In this document: positions 1-6,026 of the stretch, in pieces | Layout: the number at the start of each line of letters is the position of its first letter | Position numbering within the stretch: position 1 is the first letter of the stretch | Assembly: GCA_027049085.1 (NCBI GenBank) | Contig: JALTVH010000265.1 | Coordinates: forward strand, 1-9,677 | From: Aquificaceae bacterium | Lineage (GTDB): Bacteria > Aquificota > Aquificia > Aquificales > Aquificaceae | DNA: 9,677 nucleotides | Direction of reading: 5' to 3' | Notes under the pieces: model-generated | Database searches by the model: none | What the model saw: only the letters and a program-made list of their open reading frames with translations | What the model was told of the DNA's origin: nothing | Position numbers and translations under genes: made by a program

Positions 1-151
1 GTTCTCCCTTTACCACCATCTCTGCAAGGGCAAGCCTTCCCCTTGCGTAGCTCCCCTCCTCCTCATGGTAGGATGGGCAGACAGACTTGCACAGCCCGCA
101 CTTTACACACTTCTGAGCAAGGTCAAGAGGGAGCTCAATATTCCTTTCCAT
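1..151 (-). CDS. Iron-sulfur electron-transfer subunit, GlcF/CCG-like (N-terminal part only)
   Basis: Only the first 50 codons are visible; the gene runs off the left edge. Starting from the ATG at 151, it carries a [4Fe-4S] ferredoxin motif, C15-x2-C18-x2-C21-x3-C25-P. This is followed by a serine/arginine-rich stretch (SYARGRLALAEM, about residues 34-45) that resembles the region after the first cluster in GlcF (glycolate oxidase Fe-S subunit) and related CCG-domain proteins. Such proteins pass electrons from a flavin dehydrogenase for hydroxy acids such as glycolate or lactate, usually at the cytoplasmic side of the membrane. It lies 47 bp downstream of the acuC-like gene on the same strand and could be its distal operon partner. 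No clear Shine-Dalgarno sequence precedes the start. The Fe-S domain is certain; the exact family is uncertain because the CCG domains lie outside the window. Other 4Fe-4S oxidoreductase subunits remain possible. Confidence 0.75.
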   Translation of the reverse strand, partial: MERNIELPLDLAQKCVKCGLCKSVCPSYHEEEGSYARGRLALAEMVVKGE

Positions 152-198
152 TGAACTAATTAATCTAATGGAAAGCTTCCCGGTCTTGCTGATTCAAC

Positions 199-1128
199 TC
201 ACAGGCAGACCATCTCTTCAACTGTGGCCAGGACACTTTCTGAGAGGGCGCTAAGGTTATATCCCCCCTCAAGGGCAAAGAGTGATGGTACACCAAGGTC
301 CTTTGCGGTTTTCAGAATGCTCCCTGCAATGCGCCTGATTCCCTCTGTTGAGACGTTAAGATAGGTCAGGGGGTCGTCCGCATGAAGGTCGTAGCCTGCG
401 GAAACAATTATTATTGATGGGGAAAATTCCTTTATGACCTCGGGGAGCTTTTTTTCATAGACCGGCGGTACCTCACCGTCACCCGCACCTGCTGGCATCG
501 GGACATTCAGCGTGAATCCCTCACCCTTTCCAGCGCCAGTTTCTGCCGGTCCGCCCGTGCCCGGGTAAAAAGGATACTGATGTGTTGAAAAATAAAAAAC
601 CGTGTCATCCTGATAGAAGCTCCTCTGGGTTCCGTTGCCGTGGTGGGCGTCAAAATCAATAATGAACACTTTTTTAAAACCTTTTTTCTGAGCGTACCTT
701 GCTCCAACAGCGACGTTGTTAAAGAGGCAAAAGCCCATCGCTTTTGCATACTCAGCATGGTGCCCGGGCGGACGGACTGCACAGAAGCAGGTCTCAATCT
801 CGCCTTTTGCAAGCCTGTCAATGCCCTCCAGCACACCGCCAACCGCTGTCAGTGCAACATCGTAGCTATCCTCTACTGCATAGGTATCAGGGTCAAGGAA
901 TCCTCCCCCTGACTGGCAGAAGTCGTGAACTTCCTGAATGTAGGAACTGTCGTGATTGAGAGCCACTTCTTCCGGGGTTGCACGCCTCGGCTGGATCTGG
1001 ATGACCTCCTTCAGGGCGGATTCCTTTTCAAGGCGTTCCATAATGGCAATGAGCCTTTCCTTTCTCTCCGGATGGTCAACGTAATCATGCTTTAGATATA
1101 TCTCATCGTAGATAAGCCCCGTCTTCAT
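199..1128 (-). CDS. Histone deacetylase-family amidohydrolase (AcuC-like)
   Basis: This is a 309-residue protein of the arginase/deacetylase superfamily. These are Zn-dependent enzymes that remove acetyl groups from lysine or from small acylated amines such as polyamines. The active-site blocks are intact: RPPGHH at 119-124 (His123/His124), GFCLFNN at 132-138, DFDAHHGNG at 158-166 (Zn ligands Asp160 and His162), AGYD at 244-247 (third Zn ligand Asp247), and EGGYN at 287-291 with the transition-state Tyr290. The length suits a single-domain bacterial deacetylase. It starts 8 bp after the nadD stop on the same strand, but a perfect TATAAT overlapping that stop suggests it also has its own promoter, and there is no Shine-Dalgarno sequence. 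The physiological substrate cannot be read from the sequence. In Bacillus, AcuC acts on acetyl-CoA synthetase, but no acs gene is seen here. Family certain, substrate unknown. Confidence 0.92.
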   Translation of the reverse strand: MKTGLIYDEIYLKHDYVDHPERKERLIAIMERLEKESALKEVIQIQPRRATPEEVALNHDSSYIQEVHDFCQSGGGFLDPDTYAVEDSYDVALTAVGGVLEGIDRLAKGEIETCFCAVRPPGHHAEYAKAMGFCLFNNVAVGARYAQKKGFKKVFIIDFDAHHGNGTQRSFYQDDTVFYFSTHQYPFYPGTGGPAETGAGKGEGFTLNVPMPAGAGDGEVPPVYEKKLPEVIKEFSPSIIIVSAGYDLHADDPLTYLNVSTEGIRRIAGSILKTAKDLGVPSLFALEGGYNLSALSESVLATVEEMVCL

Positions 1129-1135
1129 AGCAGTG

Positions 1136-1141
1136 ATTATA
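1136..1141 (-). promoter_or_regulatory. -10 box of a probable leaderless promoter for the acuC-like gene
   Basis: On the minus strand this reads TATAAT, a perfect sigma-70 -10 hexamer. It ends 7 bases before the acuC-like ATG, so transcription would start at about 1129, leaving a one-base leader. The box overlaps the nadD stop codon TAA. I see no good -35 hexamer at the expected spacing (the region reads AGAAAA), so the assignment rests on the -10 box and on the absence of a ribosome binding site. Confidence 0.45.
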
Positions 1142-1733
1142 ACTTCCGGTAGAGACCATTTTCTCTGATATACTCCTCAACCTTTTCGGGAACCATGTAC
1201 CGGATGCTATTTCCCTGGGAAACTCTCTTTCTGATCTCGCTTGCTGAGATATCAATCCTCCTCACCTCAGCAAAGCTGAGATCCTCTCCCTCTTTAAGGT
1301 CAGGGAACCTTTCCTTTAGGTACTTCCTTACCTCAGGGAGTTTTCCGCTTCTATCAACTATGAGTAATCTTGCGAGCCTGACCACTTCTTCTGGTTCTTT
1401 CCAGCGGTGGAGGGAGAGGGCGGTGTCAGAGCCTATCAACAGCCAGGGCCGCTGGCCCTTTTCTGCCCTGAACTCTCTCAGCGTGTCAACGGTGTAGGAG
1501 GTGCCTCCCCTCCTTATCTCGGTGTCGTCTATCTGGTAATCTTCTCCTTCCAGAGCAAGCCTGAGCATGGTAAGGCGGTCATCGGGAGATGCCCTGTGAC
1601 CTTCCTTAAGGGGTGCCCTGTAGGCGGGAATGAAGAGGAAGCTTTCAGGCTTGAAGGTTTCAAAGATGTCCCTTGCGATGAGGAGATGACCGATGTGGAC
1701 CGGGTCAAAGCTACCTCCAAAAATAATTAACAT
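1137..1733 (-). CDS. nadD: Nicotinate-nucleotide adenylyltransferase
   Basis: NadD joins ATP and nicotinate mononucleotide to form deamido-NAD, a cytoplasmic step shared by de novo and salvage NAD synthesis. The 198-residue protein has all the family marks: the nucleotidyltransferase GGSFDPVHIGH motif at 6-16, an RRGGTSYTVDTL block at 74-85 that fits the substrate-binding RxGxSYTxDTL pattern, LLIGSD at 98-103 with Trp111 following, and the ISASEIRKR motif at 162-170 near the C-terminus. Length is normal for the family. The ATG at 1733 sits immediately upstream of the GGSFDP strand, so no other start is plausible. It is first in a minus-strand run with the acuC-like gene 8 bp downstream, and it diverges from the GGDEF gene with only 20 bp between start codons. 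No Shine-Dalgarno sequence is present. Confidence 0.96.
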   Translation of the reverse strand: MLIIFGGSFDPVHIGHLLIARDIFETFKPESFLFIPAYRAPLKEGHRASPDDRLTMLRLALEGEDYQIDDTEIRRGGTSYTVDTLREFRAEKGQRPWLLIGSDTALSLHRWKEPEEVVRLARLLIVDRSGKLPEVRKYLKERFPDLKEGEDLSFAEVRRIDISASEIRKRVSQGNSIRYMVPEKVEEYIRENGLYRKL

Positions 1734-1736
1734 GCC

Positions 1737-1742
1737 GATAAT
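1737..1742 (+). promoter_or_regulatory. Candidate -10 box for the GGDEF gene
   Basis: GATAAT matches TATAAT at five of six positions. It would start transcription at about 1749, leaving a five-base leader (GAAGA) before the ATG at 1754. It overlaps the nadD -10 box on the opposite strand. An alternative TATATT lies at 1743-1748 but is too close to the start codon. The whole spacer is AT-rich, so this is a tentative call. Confidence 0.3.
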
Positions 1743-1746
1743 TATA
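1741..1746 (-). promoter_or_regulatory. -10 box of a probable leaderless nadD promoter
   Basis: The minus strand reads TATAAT here. It ends 7 bases before the nadD ATG, which would place the transcription start at about 1734, one base before the start codon. The upstream region, inside the first codons of the divergent GGDEF gene, is AT-rich (TATTCT about 17 bp upstream) and has no good -35. No ribosome binding site could fit in such a leader. Confidence 0.45.
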
Positions 1747-1753
1747 TTGAAGA

Positions 1754-3196
1754 ATGTCTTTAAAGAATAAACTCCTTCTTAGTACTGTTTCAGTTTCAAT
1801 CGGGACAGCGGTAATAACTGTGGTTATCTTTTTCTTCCTGTTCATGATCCACCTGCGCAAGCAGGTTGATACGGTCTACAACGACACAACAATGACTATG
1901 ACCTACATTCAGAGGACCCTTGCAAAGAACTCGAGGCAGATAGTAAAGCATCTTGAGAGGTGTCCAGAGCGGGATCTGGACAGCTATATGATCTTAGACG
2001 AAAGCGGACTTCTGCTGGGCAGGGTGAGAAACTGCACCTTTATTGGAACGAGATTCACAGAGGCGGTGGAGTTCACCTCAACGGTAAACCGCATGCAGTG
2101 GTTCATTATGTACAGTAGAGACCTGTTGAGTCGGTACATAGAAGGTGATCGGGATTTCCTTGACAGATTTGTTAAGGGCAAAAACGGTACAACCGATTAC
2201 ATCATTGAGGGATACTTTGATGGCAGGCTCGCGAGGATAGCCAGAAACGTAGCGGGCTACAGAGCTATTGATAACTACCGGATTCTTCTGATTGATTATC
2301 CCATTATCCTTGAAGGGAGCTTTGCTATTGGTAAGGTTGTTTTTGTCAAAGACTTTACCCCTATTCTCCTTGAGGTCCTCATCACACCTGCTGTTTTTAT
2401 ATTCCTGACTCTGTCAATGGTTGCGGTTCTCTCAACAGTCCTCCTGATAATTTTCAACAGGATCGTAAGGGATATTCTTTACCTCAAGGAGGTGACCCAG
2501 CAGTTTGGTCAGAGGAAGTTTGAAAAGGTAAAAGAACTAAATGAGATAGTAAGGAAGACCAAAACGAGGGATGAGCTTTTTTACCTGAAAAAGTCCATTA
2601 AAGACATGGCGGCTGAACTTGAAACTCAGCTAAACCATTTTAAGGAGAAGGCTTACACTGACCCACTGACAGGGCTGAGCAACAGGTGGTTCTTCTTTGA
2701 ATCGGCAACAAAGTTCTACCAGTTTGAGGAAAGGCGTGATGAACCAGTGGCTGTTCTCATGATTGATGTGGACGACTTCAAAAAGATAAATGACACTTAC
2801 GGCCACGACGTGGGGGATCAGGTTCTCAAGAACCTCGCTGCGGTTATTAAAGGTAACGTTCGCTCTTCCGACATAGCGGCTCGTTTCGGTGGTGAGGAAT
2901 TTATCATTTTTCTCCCTGCTACCAACGAAGAGGGAGCGGTGCTCGTTGCTGAGAGGATCAGACAGGGCTTTAAAAAGCTTGCGGTTGATGTAAACGGAGA
3001 GAAGATTAGCACAACGGTTAGCATTGGGATTGCGGTTAAGGAGGGTAGAGAATCCCTTGAAGAACTCATAAAAAAGGCAGATATGGCCCTTTATGAGGCA
3101 AAGAAGCAGGGCAAGGACAAGGTAATTGTTTTTAAAGGTACAGAGGGATCTCCTGAGCAGGATTCCCCAGTGCCCGAATCACAAGCGACTCAATAG
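1754..3196 (+). CDS. Membrane-bound diguanylate cyclase with a novel extracytoplasmic sensor region
   Basis: The protein (480 residues) makes the second messenger cyclic di-GMP from two GTP. A transmembrane helix at about 8-33 is followed by an extracytoplasmic segment of about 170 residues (34-203), a second helix at about 204-234, a charged HAMP-like or coiled linker (235-299), and a GGDEF domain at about 300-462. The domain shows DPLTGLSNR at 303-311, the metal-binding IDVDDFKKINDTYGH block from 337, and an active-site GGEEF at 379-383. The inhibitory I-site RxxD is intact at Arg370-Asp373, exactly five residues before GGEEF. I do not recognise the sensor segment; it holds two cysteines (Cys70, Cys94). 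The last roughly 20 residues are a hydrophilic tail whose codons overlap the convergent oxidoreductase gene. It likely converts an envelope signal into cyclic di-GMP; the signal and effectors are unknown. Confidence 0.93.
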   Translation: MSLKNKLLLSTVSVSIGTAVITVVIFFFLFMIHLRKQVDTVYNDTTMTMTYIQRTLAKNSRQIVKHLERCPERDLDSYMILDESGLLLGRVRNCTFIGTRFTEAVEFTSTVNRMQWFIMYSRDLLSRYIEGDRDFLDRFVKGKNGTTDYIIEGYFDGRLARIARNVAGYRAIDNYRILLIDYPIILEGSFAIGKVVFVKDFTPILLEVLITPAVFIFLTLSMVAVLSTVLLIIFNRIVRDILYLKEVTQQFGQRKFEKVKELNEIVRKTKTRDELFYLKKSIKDMAAELETQLNHFKEKAYTDPLTGLSNRWFFFESATKFYQFEERRDEPVAVLMIDVDDFKKINDTYGHDVGDQVLKNLAAVIKGNVRSSDIAARFGGEEFIIFLPATNEEGAVLVAERIRQGFKKLAVDVNGEKISTTVSIGIAVKEGRESLEELIKKADMALYEAKKQGKDKVIVFKGTEGSPEQDSPVPESQATQ

Positions 3197-4523
3197 CTTT
3201 CTTCGTCAGGGAGTTAAGGTGAGCCTGAGTTTTGATAAAGCTGTGGAAGAGAACACCCGAGGTTTCAAGGCCAAGACCCCTGTCGAGGGTAACCTTGTCC
3301 GCCCATGTTTTTAATTTCCCGTTCAGAGATCTGATCAGAGGGTTTTTTGTATTGAGACCCCCTGCTGTTTTCTTTCCCACAAACTGGTAGCCTCTGACTT
3401 TTCCTTCAAGGAGGAATACCTTAACGAGGTAGGGACCTTTCTCTGCAACTACCGTGTCTTCGGCATCCTCAAAGATTCCGCCAGAACCTGCTGTTACGGT
3501 TCTTGTTTTAACAGCGTTATAGTCAACGAGTCCCGGATTCCTGACTTCTTTCCCCGCCATGTTGAAACCCGCTATGTAACCAGATTGCTGGGCAGGCGGA
3601 AAGAGGGCTATCCACCTGTGATTTCCCCAGACATCTAATCCCGAGGCTATATCCCCGCTTGCAAAAACATCTGGATCGGAGGTCTGCTGGAATTCGTTGA
3701 CCAGAATTCCCCCGACGGGTCTCCCAAGATTCTCATCCATGTGTATCTTGATGTCGGTTCCCTCAACAAGATAGGTTCTCGGTCTTACCCCTGTGGATAC
3801 GATGACCATATCCGTTTCAATGGTGAAGGACCTGTCCGAGCCCCTCGGTTTGATCTCAACCGCCTCAACCCAGTCGTTCCCGTGAAAGGCAACCACCTGA
3901 TGCTCAAGATATATCCTTATCCCCGTTTCCTTCTGGAGGATTTCCCCATAAACCCTTCCCATTTCGTGGTCAAGCATCCTTGGGAGAACCCTGTCAAAGA
4001 TCTCAACCACTGAGACCTCTACGCCAAGATGCCAGAGGGTTTCTGCATCCTCAATACCTATTGGACCAGCACCAACTATGACAGCTTTCCTTACCTTTCC
4101 GGAGGTTATCCATTCCCTTATCTGCAGGGCGTCATCAAGAGTCTTGGCTGTGGTGACTCCTTTGAGATCAACTCCATCAATAGGTGGAACAAAGGCGTAA
4201 GCTCCCGCTGCAAGTAGGCACCTGTCGTAACCAAACTCCTCTCCACCCTTCGTAATTACTACCTTTTTCTTGTTGTCAATTCTGACCACTTCCTTTTCCC
4301 TGAGGAAATTGGCCTTCATCCTTTCGTAAAATTCGTCACCCCCTTTGAAGAAGAGTGCCCTCGGATGGATATCATCCCTGATCACGTTTTCCATACAGTT
4401 TGGGGCATAGCCCGGATGTTTTTCATCAGAGAGTATGGTGATTTCGCTTTCCCTGTCAACGGATCTAAAGGCCTCCACAGCACTGAGGGCTGAGGGACCG
4501 TTTCCGACTATGACTACCTTCAT
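3132..4523 (-). CDS. FAD-dependent pyridine nucleotide-disulfide oxidoreductase (NADH oxidase/CoA-disulfide reductase-like)
   Basis: This 463-residue flavoprotein has the two-dinucleotide-fold layout of the family: an N-terminal FAD motif GNGPSA (7-12), an NAD-binding motif GAGPIG (151-156) with an acidic residue at the end of the next strand (Glu174, suggesting NADH preference), the VSTGVRP block (242-248), and the second FAD motif VFASGDIA (286-293) followed by a typical AGFNMAG segment (318-324). A cysteine at position 43, in the context APNCMEN, sits where NADH oxidases and CoA-disulfide reductases carry their redox-active Cys (42/43), though the flanking residues differ from the usual ANCGLPY. 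It could reduce a thiol or disulfide, oxygen, sulfur or a carrier protein; I cannot choose. Its ATG lies one base after the pepA stop (TGAAATG), so the two are probably translationally coupled. Its final 65 bp overlap the convergent GGDEF gene. Confidence 0.85.
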   Translation of the reverse strand: MKVVIVGNGPSALSAVEAFRSVDRESEITILSDEKHPGYAPNCMENVIRDDIHPRALFFKGGDEFYERMKANFLREKEVVRIDNKKKVVITKGGEEFGYDRCLLAAGAYAFVPPIDGVDLKGVTTAKTLDDALQIREWITSGKVRKAVIVGAGPIGIEDAETLWHLGVEVSVVEIFDRVLPRMLDHEMGRVYGEILQKETGIRIYLEHQVVAFHGNDWVEAVEIKPRGSDRSFTIETDMVIVSTGVRPRTYLVEGTDIKIHMDENLGRPVGGILVNEFQQTSDPDVFASGDIASGLDVWGNHRWIALFPPAQQSGYIAGFNMAGKEVRNPGLVDYNAVKTRTVTAGSGGIFEDAEDTVVAEKGPYLVKVFLLEGKVRGYQFVGKKTAGGLNTKNPLIRSLNGKLKTWADKVTLDRGLGLETSGVLFHSFIKTQAHLNSLTKKAIESLVIRALGNPAQEIPLYL

Positions 4524-4524
4524 T

Positions 4525-5976
4525 TCATAGTCCGAGTATGAACTCTGTAAGAGTTCTCACACCAAACCCAGTACCACCCTGGGTGTAGTAGCCATACTCC
4601 TCACGTGACCAGGCGGGACCGGCAATATCAAGGTGTGCCCACTCAATTCCCTCATCAACGAACTCTTCCAGGAACATAGCGGCGGTAATGGCACCGCCAT
4701 ACCTTCCTCCGGTATTGATCACATCTGCGGGACCCTTCTTTATCTTCTTGCGCAGTCTCTCATCATCAAGAGGAAGTTTCCAGAGCCTCTCGCCGGTCCC
4801 TTTGCTGATCTCTTCAAGCCTTCTGGCAAGACTTTCTGAATTGCTGAAGAGCCCGGCCGTGAACTCACCAAGGGCAACCATACAGGCGCCTGTAAGAGTT
4901 GCCATGTCAATAATAACCGAGGGTTTCAGCTCGCTTGCGTAGGATAGAGCGTCTGCAAGTGTAACTCTTCCTTCCGCATCGGTATTGTCAATCTCTATGA
5001 ACTTTCCGTTTTTTGCCCTTATTATGTCATCGGGCCTGTAGGCAGTTCCAGAAGGCATGTTCTCCGCTGCTCCGATGATCCCGTGGACCTCCACCTGGGG
5101 CTTTAGCTGTGCTATAGCTCTCATTATCCCCAGCACACCGCAGGCACCTGACTTGTCCATCTTCATCGTCCTCATGTAATCGCCGGGCTTGATATTGAGT
5201 CCACCGCTGTCAAAGGTGAGGCCCTTGCCGACTATCGCTATCCTGTCCTTTGGCTTTCCCTTAGGTTTGTAGGTAAGGTGGATAAACCTTGGAGGTGTTG
5301 AGGATCCCTTGCCCACACTCCACAAGGCAAGCATCCCCATCTTCTGGATTTGCTTTTCATCGTATATCTTGCAGTCCAGACCGTATTCCTTGGCAAGCTT
5401 CTTAGCTTCCTGGGCGAGGGTTTCGGGGTTGATTACGTTTCCGGGTTCATTGACAAGGCTTCTTGCATAGTTCTGCGCCTCGGCAAGGATCTTTCCCTTC
5501 TCAAGGGCTTCCTTGTCTGAGGTGTATATAAGGATCCTTGAGACTTCAAAGGGCTCCTCTTCCTTTTCCTTTCTATATTTGTCAAAACGATAACTTCCCA
5601 GAACCGCACCTTCTGCAAGAGCCTGGGTAATATGAGGGTCTTCTTTCTGGCAGAGGAACAGGGATTCTTCAACTCTATCTTTCCTCATAGCCTTAACTGC
5701 AAGGGCAGATGCTTTCCTGAAGGTGTCTGCACCTGACTTCTCTTTTGTACCCAGACCTATGAGGTAGACCAGGGGAATTCTTGTCCCGGGGAGGGGTATT
5801 GAAAGAGCCTCGCCTTCCTTACCTTTAAAGGTCTTTACCTCAAGAGCTTTGCGTACCCTTCCTGAAATGGCTCTTCCAAGCTTTTGCAGTGGTCTAACCT
5901 CGCCTTCATATACGAAAAGTACCGCTGATTTTATCTCTAAGGTTTTGAGATTACCTTCCCAGGCATCAACAACCAT
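4525..5976 (-). CDS. pepA: Cytosolic (leucyl) aminopeptidase, M17 family
   Basis: A 483-residue M17 metallopeptidase that removes N-terminal amino acids from peptides, usually as a hexamer with two metal ions per subunit; Escherichia coli PepA also binds DNA in plasmid dimer resolution. All active-site residues match E. coli PepA with a constant offset of 19: metal ligands Lys251, Asp256, Asp274, Asp333 and Glu335, and catalytic Lys263 and Arg337. The signature NTDAEGR stands at 331-337, TFDSGG at 254-259 and MKMDKSG at 271-277. The N-terminal domain (about 1-170) is the more variable regulatory or DNA-contacting part. The start is fixed by a strong GGAGGT five bases upstream of the ATG. It is first of a two-gene operon with the oxidoreductase and diverges from the KaiC-like gene across 39 bp. 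Confidence 0.96.
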   Translation of the reverse strand: MVVDAWEGNLKTLEIKSAVLFVYEGEVRPLQKLGRAISGRVRKALEVKTFKGKEGEALSIPLPGTRIPLVYLIGLGTKEKSGADTFRKASALAVKAMRKDRVEESLFLCQKEDPHITQALAEGAVLGSYRFDKYRKEKEEEPFEVSRILIYTSDKEALEKGKILAEAQNYARSLVNEPGNVINPETLAQEAKKLAKEYGLDCKIYDEKQIQKMGMLALWSVGKGSSTPPRFIHLTYKPKGKPKDRIAIVGKGLTFDSGGLNIKPGDYMRTMKMDKSGACGVLGIMRAIAQLKPQVEVHGIIGAAENMPSGTAYRPDDIIRAKNGKFIEIDNTDAEGRVTLADALSYASELKPSVIIDMATLTGACMVALGEFTAGLFSNSESLARRLEEISKGTGERLWKLPLDDERLRKKIKKGPADVINTGGRYGGAITAAMFLEEFVDEGIEWAHLDIAGPAWSREEYGYYTQGGTGFGVRTLTEFILGL

Positions 5977-5978
5977 AA

Positions 5979-6006
5979 CTGACCTCCAGGAGAATAATGT
6001 TATAAG
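5979..6006 (+). promoter_or_regulatory. Probable promoter of the KaiC-like gene
   Basis: CTGACC (5979-5984, four of six matches to TTGACA), a 16-base spacer and TATAAG (6001-6006, five of six) form a reasonable sigma-70 promoter. Transcription would begin near 6013, three bases before the ATG at 6016, so the mRNA would be nearly leaderless. No Shine-Dalgarno sequence precedes the ATG. The -35 half lies within the pepA leader, beside and partly over its ribosome binding site on the other strand. Confidence 0.4.
5982..5987 (-). promoter_or_regulatory. Shine-Dalgarno sequence of pepA
   Basis: The minus strand reads GGAGGT followed by five bases and the pepA ATG. It is one of the two strongest ribosome binding sites in the window and decides the pepA start. 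It contrasts with the neighbouring genes, most of which have none. Confidence 0.8.
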
Positions 6007-6026
6007 TTTATCTGAATGGAAGGCAA
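5999..6026 (-). promoter_or_regulatory. Probable pepA promoter
   Basis: On the minus strand TTGCCT (6026-6021, four of six matches to TTGACA), 16 bases, then TATAAC (6004-5999, five of six). Transcription would start near 5992, giving a leader of about 16 bases that holds the GGAGGT ribosome binding site. The -10 boxes of pepA and of the divergent KaiC-like gene overlap on opposite strands, so only one polymerase could occupy the site at a time. Confidence 0.4.

Noticed and set aside
169..181. Near-palindrome GGAAAGCTTCC between the acuC-like gene and the Fe-S gene, considered as a terminator or operator.
   Set aside because: The stem is short and imperfect, has almost no loop and no following T-run; its length is within chance expectation.
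507..959. Open frames of 70-111 codons within the acuC-like gene, in other frames on both strands.
   Set aside because: They lie wholly inside a gene with a complete set of active-site motifs and show no protein-like features of their own.
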